Notes: generated by a model from the sequence alone, not told the origin. 64,000 bases of DNA from JBJXGE01 sp046154185 (GCA_046154185.1 JBJXGE010000029.1:1-64000), one strand, 5' to 3'; counted from the stretch's first letter, positions 41,011 through 50,912 are shown. Made by a program: numbers and translations.

Positions 41011-42375
41011 CTAATTGAAGGGCAAGTAAAGGAGCCGGAGCCGCGGACCACTCGTCGTGCCGCTGCGGGTCTCGAACAGTCCGCCGAGCACGCTGAAGCG
41101 GCCGCCCTGTGGATTGTTTTCACCGGCGACGAGGCCCCAAAGAAACTGCCAACTGCTCCCCGCGTCCGGCCCGCGATCGACGCGTTGGTAGAACCGCCAG
41201 AGGGAGGCGTAGAAACGCTCAAAGTGCCACGGGTCTTGGAACGGCAACAGATCCGGAATGTACGTCTCGCTCGATCCATCCGCGTGCTGGCGATGACTGG
41301 CGAACGGCCAATAACGATGAATAGCGTCCACGCGCTCCGGTGTGGTACGCAGCGCGGAACTGTGACGCCAATAAAAAGGCAAGAACCAACTCGACTCGTG
41401 GGTGTAGTCGCCGACCTGCGTGCGCTGATAGCGTTGGATGGGGAACAAGCAGAATTGACGATAAAGCGTCGGTGTGCGCTTCACGCCGAACAGCGGCCAC
41501 AGGTCGGTTTGGGAAACTTCTTCGCTGCGGGTGAGGTGAAAGAGAAACAAGGACGACACGCCGTAGGCAGGCGTATTGCGCGCCCGCGAGATCGTCAGCA
41601 ACGGATACAAGAAACTGTCGGATCGCTGTCGCGGCGAGGTAATGCGACCGTAAAACGGCCAGCACCACCAGATCTGTTGTGGATTCGACGTATCGAGAAA
41701 GTTGTGCTGACTCAAGAAAAATGGCCACAGCCAAAAGCTCCGGTCGTGCTTTGGGTCGCCGCTGTGAGTCGTCGTGCGATAACGACCGTAGAACGGAAAG
41801 ATGCGCCACCCGCTCTGCGTGGGCGCCGTCACGTGATTCCAAATCGGAAACAACCAGTGCGTCGAGATCCGTTCGCGATCGACAAGTCGCGCGTAGAGTG
41901 GGAAGAGCGCAAAGGTGATCGAGTCTTGGCCGAGGAGTCCCTTGATCACGCCGCCGAGCGGCGCGATCGCGAAGTACGAGCCTTCCGCGGAATCGTTGCC
42001 GTAGAAAATCGGCAACAGAACCCCATCGTGATCGAAGCCGCCTTCCGGTTTGACGCGCAACTTGTCGAACCAAATCGGTATGAGCCAGCGGCGCGCGCTC
42101 TCCGCCGTGCGGCGGTGCGAGATGAGTGGCCAGAGCGCCGAGAGTTCGCGGTGATCGCGGCGGTGTTCCCACGAGACGAGCGGGCGCAGGATCCAAGAGC
42201 TTTCGCCATTCGGAAGATCGACTGCACGCTCATAGATGGGTGCGAGACCCGTTGTGCGCGTGACCGCGCTCGTGCAACCGACGGGCAAGGTCGCCATGAG
42301 CGTGACGATGAGTGCGCCTGGAAGTAGCAAGGCGCGGCGCGGGAATCGCGGGCTAGCCGAGCACGCCACTCGCAT
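41011..42375 (-). CDS. lipoprotein with repeated aromatic-proline motifs
   Basis: 454 residues from the ATG at 42375. Lipobox PVGC with Cys near residue 33. The body repeats, every 15-35 residues, a short motif of two hydrophobic or aromatic residues, Pro, then two more (for example LWPLI, LFPLY, LFPIW, IFPFY, LWPFF, CWPFY, LYPLL, LWPLF); I count about 14. The segments between are rich in Arg, His, Trp and Tyr. This looks like a repetitive beta structure, possibly a barrel or propeller. I do not recognise a named family. It shares one base with the upstream gene, is 96 bp upstream of the Mla-type genes, and may be co-transcribed with both. Confidence 0.75.
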   Translation of the reverse strand: MRVACSASPRFPRRALLLPGALIVTLMATLPVGCTSAVTRTTGLAPIYERAVDLPNGESSWILRPLVSWEHRRDHRELSALWPLISHRRTAESARRWLIPIWFDKLRVKPEGGFDHDGVLLPIFYGNDSAEGSYFAIAPLGGVIKGLLGQDSITFALFPLYARLVDRERISTHWLFPIWNHVTAPTQSGWRIFPFYGRYRTTTHSGDPKHDRSFWLWPFFLSQHNFLDTSNPQQIWWCWPFYGRITSPRQRSDSFLYPLLTISRARNTPAYGVSSLFLFHLTRSEEVSQTDLWPLFGVKRTPTLYRQFCLFPIQRYQRTQVGDYTHESSWFLPFYWRHSSALRTTPERVDAIHRYWPFASHRQHADGSSETYIPDLLPFQDPWHFERFYASLWRFYQRVDRGPDAGSSWQFLWGLVAGENNPQGGRFSVLGGLFETRSGTTSGPRLRLLYLPFN

Positions 42376-45300
42376 TACTGGCCGAGCGTGACCCGCGGGA
42401 AATGCTCGGGGATGAAGACGCGCCAGTAGTCCGGGCGCTCCTCGAGCATTTGACCGGGGGACAGGCTGAGGTAGGAGCGCGCGCCGTCGCCGGTGTCGTC
42501 GTCCGTCAGGACGACATTCAGGCGAAATGACATGCCAGGGAATGGCAAGTTCGGCTCGGGTCGATTTGGATCCGCGCGGCTCGTGCGAAAAGTCTCCCAC
42601 GGAATCGTCGCCTCATAGACGACGCCGCCGCCTTCGCTGCGTCGCAGCACTTGAAACTTCCCTTCCGGTTTGTCTTCCGGTTCGTCCGCCTTCTCGCCCT
42701 GCCCGTCGGCTCCCGCGCCCGCGACCGGCGGTGGCACTGGCTTCGGGACGGTGAGCGACAGCGTGAGCAGTTGGTCGTCGCGACCTGGACCGGAGCCGCC
42801 ATTGCCTTTGAAGTCAAACGCCAGCAGCAGACAGTCGCCGATCCAACGCTTGGCGCTGCGATCGTAAGGCGTTTGCCGATCATCCGAGACATCGACCGCT
42901 AGATGAAATCCCTCGTCAGACCAACATGTAAACAAAGTCGCGGACAAATCGCGCGCGTCGCGCCAGGCGAGCGGATCTTCCTGTTCACCCTGCACCGGAT
43001 GCAGAAAGCGCGCACTGGCAAATCGGTGTGCGCTCGCCGCCTGCCAGGGTTCATCGAGATGTCCGTCGATGACCGGCGCTTGATTCGCGAGCGGCACCGT
43101 CCATTCGAGCGGCCGCGCCTCGAAATACTGTTGGCTCATCCCCTCGAGCGTTGCCCGCAGACCGCGGCGAGCGTTGTTGGAAAGGCGCGGGGAAGACAAC
43201 GCGCGTTCGAGCAAAGTGCAAGCGTCCCCGACTTGCCCCGAGACGAACGCCGTCTGCGCCGCGAGCGGCGCAAACAAATCCGGGACGGTTGTGGCGACCG
43301 GGCCGACCGGGCCGGAACTGGCCAACGCGGTTTCTTGCACAGGATCGTAGTTGGACAAAACCGACCACTGCGACCGCACTAGATCAAGCGCTTCGAGTTG
43401 CCGCATCCCGATGGCGCCGTGGGCTGTGGACAAGACTAATGTCTCGTCGATGAACCCCGCGAAAAAAAGCTGGCGGCGCAAGCGCAAGAAATCCTGCGCC
43501 AGCGCGAAAGGACTGCCCTCGACCGGTAGTCCACCTTCCTTCGACAAGACCGTGAAGTCCGCCTTGAATTCGCCATACAGAATGATCCACGCGCCAAACT
43601 CCAGAATGCGATACTGGTCCCATTGGCGTCCGAGATTCTGGCTCCACTCGATCTCGAGCGAAGCACTGGGCAGCTCTTCAAGATCTTGTTCGACGAGAAA
43701 GGCGGGCGGCAGATCAAACTTCACGATCTCGTGGGAGTTAAAGCTGCTCAAAAGCAAATAGAGATCGCCGTCGAGCAATTCCAACTGTTCGAGATTGCGA
43801 TGCACCGTGCCGGTCGACTTCCGCCACAACCGCCGACCGCTCGTCGCGGAAATGCCGTGCAACACGGGACCAGAAGGATCGGCTTCCGCTTCGACGACGA
43901 GGAACGGCGCGCCGCGCAATGGATACACGCGATGGAGCTGGCCACCCGGCACGCGAAACGTCCAGATTGGCTCGCCATCGGTGAGCCGTACAGCCTGCAC
44001 ATGGCGTTGGTCACATACAATCGCGGTCTCCGCGTCGAGAAAAAACGGCGCGTGCAAAAACGCCGAGTCGCGGCCGGTGTCATCGGGAATGATATGAGTG
44101 CGGACGACGTTGCCGGTCGCTAGCTCCCGAACTTCAAGCTTGCGCGTCAACGGGAATGCCGTCAGCACTTGATTCGCAAAAATCTGTGGGTCGCCCGACA
44201 GCGGCCCCAGCGACTCCGATTGCCAAAGCAATCCGCCGCGCAACGTGTCAAATCCGTAGAGCACATGGTCGGCACCGAAACAAACCGCGAAGTCGCCCGC
44301 GGCGACAGCCTTTTCGATGAAGATAGTTTCACTGAGGCGCGCGGCCTGTGGATCGTTCGGAATGGATGTCGCGACCGGCAACGAGACCCGCCACAGTTCG
44401 AGGCCCGTTGCCAAATCGATGGCAAGCATCTGACTATCATCCAGGAGCAGCACTCGATCTTCGAGGACCGCGAGCGGTGGTCGCAATTGGCTGTCAAATT
44501 CATCGGCGCCGAAATCTCCGTTGGTATCGGCTTCCACGCCTTCACCGCCAGCGGCTTCGGAACCGCCAGGGTTCGCCGACGCCGGAGCGACGTGAGCGAC
44601 CCAGACCGTGGCGCCGGTCCGCGCGTCGTAGCGACCGAGCGTGCGCTGCGCTTGTAACAAGAACCCTGTCTTCGCCGGGGCGAGCGGAATCACTTCGACG
44701 TTGCGTTGGTAACGCATTTCGGTGCGCGTTCGCCAAACGGGACTAAACGGCAAGGCGCTGCGACGAGGCGGCTCCTCGGACTGTGCCGCCAGCGTTTCGA
44801 TCGAAGCCAATAACTCGCGCGCCCGCGTTGCCATCTGCTCCGAATCCGGAGTTGTTGTTTCGCCACCGCCCGCGTTCGTCGGGTCACCGACGAGCGGCGT
44901 GAGGTACGCGCGCGCCGCCGCCAAACGCTGCTGACGAACGCAGATTTCGCCCGCTTCTAAGCGCGCCGCTCGACTCTCCACGGCCGACGGCTCGGTGAGA
45001 ATGAGCGTCGCGAGCAGCTCGAGCGCAAGGTCCTGGCGACCATTGGCGCGGTAAAGTTGCGCGAGTTCCAGCAATGCCGCACGGCCAGTTCGAGTGAACG
45101 GAAAATGCTCGACGATGTTCTTGAGGCTTTCGGCAGTCGGCGACGGTGGCAAGGCGGCGCGCATTTTTTGGGCGCGTTCCTCGATGCTCGCGTTGGCGGC
45201 TGACTGCGGCGCGCGCGCACGAAGCTCCTGGATCAGCCGGCGCACGGCCAAAGTCGATGAGACTTCGAGCGTGCCTTCGAGCGTGGTCAGCGCGCCGGGG

Positions 45301-47609
45301 GGCAATTCGAGCGCGAGATAGGCGACTTCGATGGCGAGGTCGAGTTCTCCGCCGCGCGCCAACAGCGTCGCGAGCTCAAAGCGCAAGTCGCCGAACGCGC
45401 TGGTCGGCAACAGCCGCAACGTCTGTTGCACGAGTTCGGCGCGCGCCGTCGCATCGCGTGGCGCCGCGTCTCCGTCGCGCAAGTCGGCATCGAATCGCAG
45501 CAGGATCTCTTCGCCGAGTCGGCGACGTTCGGCGTGATCGAGCGTGCTTTCATTTTCGAGCTGCGGCCATTCTTGGAGTGCTCGAAGCAAGCCGTCGTCG
45601 TCTCCGCGGGAGAGCGCAGACCGGAGGCGAAAGCTCCGGTCGGACGCGAGTGAGAGCGCATCGTTCGGCACGACTTTGTAGAGGGTCGACGCGTTGCCGC
45701 TACTCGCAAGGAGCAGATTCGGCGTGATGGCGAACGCGTCATAATTCGCTTGGCGATCAAGCGGCCGAAACGCGAATTGGTCGAGACTTGCGCTCATCAC
45801 ATAGAAACCACCCGCCGCCGGCACCCACCAATCGGTGCCGACCGCGAGGGCGGGACCAGTCATGGCAGGCGAAGTCGCCGGTAGCGCTCGTTCGGCGATT
45901 GTTTCCAACCGAGTCGCGCGCCACTCACCGAGTACGACCCGATGCGGCGCGACGAGCGCGATTTGCTCGTTGGTCTCGACACCTGGCGCGGCATCCGCGG
46001 CGCGTGAGCGCGCTGGCAATAGAGTCCACCAATCGGCGTCTCCGCGCGGCGTTCGCGCGACGAGTTCACCGTTCTTACGCCAGACGCAGAGGCCCGCCGC
46101 ATCAGCCGGGGCGCCGAACAAAAAATTGCCGGTGAGCGCGAGGAAGGGGTTGCGAAATCGCTCCGTCAGCGCGAGGGCGTCGCGCGACGCGCGCGCATCA
46201 AAAGACTCATACTCGACGGCCCAACGCGCCGCGCCGTCGAGCACATCATGGCAGCTCAAGAGGCCGCGTTGTGTTAGCAGATAAACGGCGTCACCGTCCG
46301 AGACGAGCGCTGGCCGCGCCATGCCGAGCCCGAGAAAAGTGGCGCCGGCGGCGCTGCCGACCGGTCGATTCCAGCGCAGCTCGCCACGCTCACTGATCAA
46401 CGCCAACTGACCGCGCAAATTCTGGCCGCGCAGCTCCAGCACGGCGACAAGCACACCCCACGGGCACGCAATCGGCGGCGAGATTGCCAAGATCTGGCCG
46501 GTTTGCTCCGTATCTTTCGCCGTCTCTTCGGTTGCTGTCGGGTCGATGTCCGCGGGTGATTCGAAGAGTTCCCGCAGCGCGAAACTCCAGCGGGGCTCGC
46601 CGTCGAGTCGTTGAAACGCGGACAATCGTGCCGGTGTGGCGACGATCACTGTTTCGCCCATGACGAGCGGTTGGTACTCAGCACCGGGAATGGACGTGTC
46701 GCTTGACGGCGCGAGCGACTTTCGCCAGCGCACCTGCGCCAACGGAGCGTCGACGCAGTACAACTCGCGAGCATCGTTGACGAATACCAACTCGCCATCG
46801 ACACGCGGTACGCGTCGCACGGCGACGTCCGCCCACGGCGAGGCGGGTTGCACGTGACCTGACCAGCGCAATCGAGCTTGATTCTCGAATACGGCGCGAC
46901 TCGCCGTCGCAGTGGGCGCGGGCGCCAGGCCGACGAACGCGTCGAGCGCGCGCGCGAGATCCTCGTTGGTCGGCGATCGCGACGCCAAAGTCAGAGTTCG
47001 CTCGGTGGCGCCAACCTCGAGGAGCAGCTCGGCGGCAAGTCGCTGGTACTCTGGCGCCAGTTCGGAAAACGGGAAATCCCGAGCGAGACGCATAGGCAAT
47101 GACAAGCCACTCGATCGCTCGGCGCCGCGGCGCTCGTTCGGCCGCGCGCCGTCGTTGGTGAACACCTCGTTGGTGAACAAGGTAAGGAGCTGAGCTCGCA
47201 AACGCGTGTCGATATCCGCGACGATGCCGCTCCGCATCTTGGGATCGATGAGACTCAACAATTCCTGCAGATACTCGCCCGCACCGAGCCAGCGCGTCGG
47301 CGCCAACGCCAGCGCGCTGGTTTGTGCTTCGGACATCAGCGCGTCCGCGAACCGCAGAATGCCCTCGCGAAGCGCCGGCTCATCCTGACCGAGTCGGGCT
47401 TGTTCGATCGCGTCTGCGATGCTTTGCAACGTCTCTTCGTTGGGTGGCACCCAGCGCAGATCGGCATCCGCCAGCGCGAAGGCTGTCCCAGCGCACTGCC
47501 AGCTGATGACCAATGCGACGACGACTCCGCCGAGCTTGCCGAGTGGCGATGCACTCGACACCCGTTGCGTCCGCGACACTTCGAAATTCTCGTCGAGACT
47601 CGTTCTCAT
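42375..47609 (-). CDS. large exported PQQ-like double propeller with CBM9-like C-terminus
   Basis: 1744 residues. A hydrophobic segment at about 26-46 follows a long N-terminus, so export is likely though the start may be later. Parts in order: helical region (50-240); a first PQQ-type beta-propeller (about 243-660, with LYCVDAPLAQVRWRKSL and DGEPRWSFALRELF); a helical, TPR-like stretch (about 665-950, with TAESLKNIVEHFPFTRTGRA); a second propeller (about 960-1480, with RYDARTGATVWVAHV and DLATGLELWRVSL); and a CBM9/DOMON-like domain (about 1500-1744, with APVIDGHLDEPW). No catalytic dehydrogenase residues are evident, so a scaffold or sensor is more likely than an enzyme. 104 bp downstream of accC on the same strand. 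Confidence 0.8.
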   Translation of the reverse strand: MRTSLDENFEVSRTQRVSSASPLGKLGGVVVALVISWQCAGTAFALADADLRWVPPNEETLQSIADAIEQARLGQDEPALREGILRFADALMSEAQTSALALAPTRWLGAGEYLQELLSLIDPKMRSGIVADIDTRLRAQLLTLFTNEVFTNDGARPNERRGAERSSGLSLPMRLARDFPFSELAPEYQRLAAELLLEVGATERTLTLASRSPTNEDLARALDAFVGLAPAPTATASRAVFENQARLRWSGHVQPASPWADVAVRRVPRVDGELVFVNDARELYCVDAPLAQVRWRKSLAPSSDTSIPGAEYQPLVMGETVIVATPARLSAFQRLDGEPRWSFALRELFESPADIDPTATEETAKDTEQTGQILAISPPIACPWGVLVAVLELRGQNLRGQLALISERGELRWNRPVGSAAGATFLGLGMARPALVSDGDAVYLLTQRGLLSCHDVLDGAARWAVEYESFDARASRDALALTERFRNPFLALTGNFLFGAPADAAGLCVWRKNGELVARTPRGDADWWTLLPARSRAADAAPGVETNEQIALVAPHRVVLGEWRATRLETIAERALPATSPAMTGPALAVGTDWWVPAAGGFYVMSASLDQFAFRPLDRQANYDAFAITPNLLLASSGNASTLYKVVPNDALSLASDRSFRLRSALSRGDDDGLLRALQEWPQLENESTLDHAERRRLGEEILLRFDADLRDGDAAPRDATARAELVQQTLRLLPTSAFGDLRFELATLLARGGELDLAIEVAYLALELPPGALTTLEGTLEVSSTLAVRRLIQELRARAPQSAANASIEERAQKMRAALPPSPTAESLKNIVEHFPFTRTGRAALLELAQLYRANGRQDLALELLATLILTEPSAVESRAARLEAGEICVRQQRLAAARAYLTPLVGDPTNAGGGETTTPDSEQMATRARELLASIETLAAQSEEPPRRSALPFSPVWRTRTEMRYQRNVEVIPLAPAKTGFLLQAQRTLGRYDARTGATVWVAHVAPASANPGGSEAAGGEGVEADTNGDFGADEFDSQLRPPLAVLEDRVLLLDDSQMLAIDLATGLELWRVSLPVATSIPNDPQAARLSETIFIEKAVAAGDFAVCFGADHVLYGFDTLRGGLLWQSESLGPLSGDPQIFANQVLTAFPLTRKLEVRELATGNVVRTHIIPDDTGRDSAFLHAPFFLDAETAIVCDQRHVQAVRLTDGEPIWTFRVPGGQLHRVYPLRGAPFLVVEAEADPSGPVLHGISATSGRRLWRKSTGTVHRNLEQLELLDGDLYLLLSSFNSHEIVKFDLPPAFLVEQDLEELPSASLEIEWSQNLGRQWDQYRILEFGAWIILYGEFKADFTVLSKEGGLPVEGSPFALAQDFLRLRRQLFFAGFIDETLVLSTAHGAIGMRQLEALDLVRSQWSVLSNYDPVQETALASSGPVGPVATTVPDLFAPLAAQTAFVSGQVGDACTLLERALSSPRLSNNARRGLRATLEGMSQQYFEARPLEWTVPLANQAPVIDGHLDEPWQAASAHRFASARFLHPVQGEQEDPLAWRDARDLSATLFTCWSDEGFHLAVDVSDDRQTPYDRSAKRWIGDCLLLAFDFKGNGGSGPGRDDQLLTLSLTVPKPVPPPVAGAGADGQGEKADEPEDKPEGKFQVLRRSEGGGVVYEATIPWETFRTSRADPNRPEPNLPFPGMSFRLNVVLTDDDTGDGARSYLSLSPGQMLEERPDYWRVFIPEHFPRVTLGQ

Positions 47610-47713
47610 GCGGCGACTCGTTCAGGGCGGTGGGACCGGCTCGGAACATGCAAGCGGCGTCTCAGTGGAATACTAAGGTTTTCCTTCCCGCATGCAAACG
47701 CCGCGATCGGAAA

Positions 47714-49078
47714 TCACGACAGCAGGAAGTACTCCTGCAAGAAGCCGGTGTCGATGTTCCCTTTGACGAAGTGATAGTGCCGGAACACGTCGCGCAACAG
47801 CGGAATCGTGGTTTTCACACCCTCGATCACGAACTCGTCCAACGCTCGCCGCATGGTCTTGACGGCTTCCTCACGAGATTCGCGATGCACGATGAGCTTG
47901 CCGATCATCGAATCGTAACTGGGTGGAATTGTGTAGCCGGCGTACGCGTGCGTGTCGAGGCGCACACCGAGTCCACCGGGCGGAATGAAACGGGTGATCA
48001 AACCCGGCGAGGGTTTGAAACCTTGCGCCGGATCTTCGGCGTTAATGCGGCACTCGATGCTGGAGCCGTGGAGCACGACATCGCTCTGCTCGAAACTGAG
48101 GGGGAGGCCGGACGCGATGTAAATCTGCTGCTTGATCAAGTCGACGCCGGAGACCATTTCCGTGACCGGGTGCTCGACTTGAATGCGGGTGTTCATCTCG
48201 ATGAAGTAGGGGTTGCGATCGCGATCCAACAGGAATTCCACGGTGCCGGCATTCTTGTAGTTGGCCGCCTTCGCGAGCGTGGTCGCCATTTCGCCCAGGC
48301 GTTGTCGTAGTTCCTCATCGACCGCGGGGGACGGACTCTCTTCGACGAGTTTTTGATGCCGCCTCTGCAGCGAGCAGTCGCGTTCGCCGAGATGCACGGC
48401 GCGTCCGTACGCATCGGCCAACACTTGAATCTCGACGTGGCGCGGGCGTTCGATGTAGCGCTCGAGGTAGACGTTCGCGTTCTTGAACGCCTTTTCGGCT
48501 TCTAGTCGCGCCGAGACGAAGCCATTGACGAGACTCATGTCGTTGTGCGCGACGCGCATCCCACGGCCACCACCGCCGGCGGTGGCTTTGATGATGACGG
48601 GGTAACCGAGCTGCCGCGCTACCGCCAGGGCCTCGTCCTCGTCTTTCAGCACGTCCTTGCTACCAGGAACGACCGGTAGACCGATCCGCGTCGCGAGTTC
48701 GCGCGCCGAAGCTTTATCGCCGAGGCGGCGAATGTTGTCGGCGCTCGGACCGATGAACTGGATATGACAAGACTGGCAGATTTCGGCGAAGTGCGCGTTC
48801 TCGGACAAGAACCCGTAGCCGGGGTGAATGGCCTCGACGTCCATGATTTCCGCGGCGCTGATTATTTTCGGGATGTCGAGATACGACTGCGCACTCGGCG
48901 CGGGCCCGATGCAAACTTTTTCGTCGGCTTCGTTGAGATACTGCGCGTCGCGGTCGGCTTCCGAGTAAACCGCGACGGTCTCGATATTGAGCTCTTTGCA
49001 GGCCCGGATGATTCTGAGCGCAATCTCGCCGCGGTTGGCAATCAGGATGCGCGAGAACGTCTTTTCGGCGGATGGCAT
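47714..49078 (-). CDS. accC: acetyl-CoA carboxylase biotin carboxylase subunit
   Basis: 454 residues from the ATG at 49078 (E. coli AccC has 449). ATP-dependent carboxylation of biotin on BCCP, the first half-reaction of fatty acid synthesis. Visible: ILIANRGEIALRIIRACKEL at the N-terminus, the ATP-grasp glycine-rich loop GGGGRGMRV (about 165-175), FIEMNTRIQVEHPVTE with catalytic residues, and the C-terminal KTMRRALDEFVIEGVKT. Follows accB by 13 bp. Confidence 0.96.
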   Translation of the reverse strand: MPSAEKTFSRILIANRGEIALRIIRACKELNIETVAVYSEADRDAQYLNEADEKVCIGPAPSAQSYLDIPKIISAAEIMDVEAIHPGYGFLSENAHFAEICQSCHIQFIGPSADNIRRLGDKASARELATRIGLPVVPGSKDVLKDEDEALAVARQLGYPVIIKATAGGGGRGMRVAHNDMSLVNGFVSARLEAEKAFKNANVYLERYIERPRHVEIQVLADAYGRAVHLGERDCSLQRRHQKLVEESPSPAVDEELRQRLGEMATTLAKAANYKNAGTVEFLLDRDRNPYFIEMNTRIQVEHPVTEMVSGVDLIKQQIYIASGLPLSFEQSDVVLHGSSIECRINAEDPAQGFKPSPGLITRFIPPGGLGVRLDTHAYAGYTIPPSYDSMIGKLIVHRESREEAVKTMRRALDEFVIEGVKTTIPLLRDVFRHYHFVKGNIDTGFLQEYFLLS

Positions 49079-49091
49079 GAAACCTCTGGTC

Positions 49092-49553
49092 TTACGCGAG
49101 CCGGAACAACGGTTGGCCGAACTCGACCGGCGCGCCGCTTTCAACCAGGATTTGGGCAATGACGCCGGACTTTTCGGCGCGCAACTCGTTCATCACTTTC
49201 ATCGCTTCGATAATACAAAGCACTTTGCCTTCTTCGATGGTGTCACCGACATCCACGAACGCTTCCGCCTCCGGATTCGCGGCGCGGTAAAAGGTGCCGA
49301 CCATCGGTGAAAGAATCGACTTTGCGGGGTCGATGGCCGCAGGGGCCGACGACACGGGCGCGGCGAGCGCACTGGCGGCGGGGGACGTTGCGCCAACGCT
49401 GGCGAATCCTGGCGCTCCGAAAGAGAAGATTTCGCGCGACTTCTCGCTCGGTTTGCGCAAACGCACGCGCTCGCCTTCGGATTCGATTTCCACTTCCTCG
49501 AGTTGATGGCGATTCATCAACTCGGCCAGCTCTTTGAGCTTCGAGAGATCCAT
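49092..49553 (-). CDS. accB: biotin carboxyl carrier protein of acetyl-CoA carboxylase
   Basis: 153 residues. N-terminal segment MDLSKLKELAELMNRH, an Ala/Pro/Ser-rich linker (about 50-75), and the C-terminal biotinyl domain with the thumb-bearing form PMVGTFYRAANPEAEAFV and the biotin-accepting Lys in EAMKV. Works with AccC in the next gene; the carboxyltransferase subunits are not in the window. Confidence 0.96.
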   Translation of the reverse strand: MDLSKLKELAELMNRHQLEEVEIESEGERVRLRKPSEKSREIFSFGAPGFASVGATSPAASALAAPVSSAPAAIDPAKSILSPMVGTFYRAANPEAEAFVDVGDTIEEGKVLCIIEAMKVMNELRAEKSGVIAQILVESGAPVEFGQPLFRLA

Positions 49554-49634
49554 CGCGCCCTTCTCATGTCGAATCTGACATGTCTTTGCGGACGACTGCC
49601 GGTCCCGATCAGATCGCGACTTGTGGGTCGCGGT

Positions 49635-49648
49635 GTATTCAAAAATAC
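49635..49648. promoter_or_regulatory. short palindrome in the accB/rlu divergent region
   Basis: GTATT (49635-49639) and AATAC (49644-49648) flank CAAA. It lies about 80 bp upstream of accB and 120 bp upstream of the divergent pseudouridine synthase gene. An operator is possible but unproven. Confidence 0.25.
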
Positions 49649-49769
49649 GCGCCCATGCTAGGTTTCCGGAATCTCACTGTCAATGCCATGACCGGTCGCC
49701 GCGGTGCGCTCCGCGGCGTCGATTCGCCGCGCGTGCGATAGGATCCTTGCAGAAACGGAACCGCGCGTG

Positions 49770-50771
49770 ATGCCGAGCAATCGCGATCTTTCGCAACACG
49801 TCGAAGAGTTGCGGCTGAACGTCCGCGAATATGAGCGTGAGCGGCTCGACGTTTATCTCAAAGACAAACTCGGCTGGGAGTCCCGCAACAAGATTCAGCG
49901 CTTGATCAACGGCGGTTGGGTGCGCGTGAATAAGGCGCGCGCCCGAGTTTCGACGCGCGTCGGTCGTGGCGACGAGATTTGCGTACGCCTGCCGGCGAGT
50001 CGGACGCCGGACGCGGATGCCGCGCTCGCGCACGCACTCGCCGTCGTCGCGGAGGATCCGTACTTGCTCGCGATCAATAAGCCGCCGGGCTTACTTGTGC
50101 ACCCAGTCGGCAAGACCACGAATGGCACCGTGCTGTCTGCTCTGCATCGTCGTTTCGCGGTTTGGCGCCAGACGGGTCGCCGCGACGCGGTGCCAAAACT
50201 CTGCCACCGGCTCGATCGAGAAACGTCGGGCCTGTTGCTCGTCGCGAAAACCGATCATTGTCGGCGCACGCTTTCCGATGCGTTCGAGTACGTCGGCGTC
50301 GAGAAGGTCTATTTGGCGGTCGTCGAGGGCGCGCCGGCGCAGCAGTATTTCGCGGTGGATTTGCCGATTGGGGCGGCGCTCGATCGGCACCGCGCGCAAG
50401 GCAACCGGCTGGCGCAAATCGATGCGGAGGGCCAGGCCGCCCACACCGGATTTGAGGTCGTGGCGTCGTGTCCCGCTTTCAGTGTCATCCAATGCCGGCC
50501 GACGACAGGTCGCCAGAATCAGATTCGCGCGCACCTTGCCGCGGCCGGGCACCCGATCCTCGGCGATGTCGGGTTCGGCTCGAGCGCCCAGTTCCTCGCC
50601 GGTTTTGGGGCCGGTGTCGAGTATCCCCGCCGCGCTCTCCTTCATTCGCTGCGACTTCGATTCGAGCACCCGATTTGGCGGCGTCCGATGACGCTGTCGG
50701 CGGGGGTGTGGTCGGACTTCGCGCCGTACTTGTCCCATCTGCGGCTGCCGGCCGACGCCCGATTCGATTGA
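49770..50771 (+). CDS. RluA-family 23S rRNA/tRNA pseudouridine synthase
   Basis: 333 residues from the ATG at 49770. An N-terminal S4 RNA-binding domain (about 26-80, with YLKDKLGWESRNKIQRLINGG) is followed by the PseudoU synthase domain. The catalytic Asp is Asp149 in the motif HRLDRETSGLLL; other family marks are INKPPGLLVHP and GRQNQIRAHLA. Isomerises uridine to pseudouridine in structured RNA; RluD-like by layout, but the exact site cannot be read from sequence. Confidence 0.93.
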   Translation: MPSNRDLSQHVEELRLNVREYERERLDVYLKDKLGWESRNKIQRLINGGWVRVNKARARVSTRVGRGDEICVRLPASRTPDADAALAHALAVVAEDPYLLAINKPPGLLVHPVGKTTNGTVLSALHRRFAVWRQTGRRDAVPKLCHRLDRETSGLLLVAKTDHCRRTLSDAFEYVGVEKVYLAVVEGAPAQQYFAVDLPIGAALDRHRAQGNRLAQIDAEGQAAHTGFEVVASCPAFSVIQCRPTTGRQNQIRAHLAAAGHPILGDVGFGSSAQFLAGFGAGVEYPRRALLHSLRLRFEHPIWRRPMTLSAGVWSDFAPYLSHLRLPADARFD

Positions 50772-50852
50772 ACCGCGGGGCTTGAGCGTGGCGCGGGGAT
50801 GTGTTGAACTTGTGCAACAGCCGAGGGTTTCCGTCGTCAACCCTGCCGCTTT

Positions 50853-50912
50853 GCGATTCGCCAAGCAGAATTCCGCGATTCGTCAAGCAGCTTTCTGCGA
50901 TTCGTCAGGCAG
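50853..50912 (+). repeat. three 16-bp direct repeats at 22-bp period, upstream of pseudopilin operon
   Basis: Three copies of GCGATTCG(C/T)CA(A/G)GCAG at 50853-50868, 50875-50890 and 50897-50912, separated by 6-bp spacers that differ. The period of 22 bp is about two helical turns and is not a multiple of three, so it is not a coding repeat. The array lies about 130 bp before the second pseudopilin operon and resembles a multi-site operator for a DNA-binding protein. Confidence 0.85.

Noticed and set aside
41185..42327. Plus-strand open frame of 380 codons opposite the aromatic-repeat lipoprotein
   Set aside because: Arg/Ala-rich composition typical of antisense frames in GC-rich DNA; the opposite strand has a lipobox and a regular repeat.
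50853..50912. CRISPR array
   Set aside because: Three 16-bp units with 6-bp spacers are far too short and closely spaced for CRISPR, and no cas genes are present.
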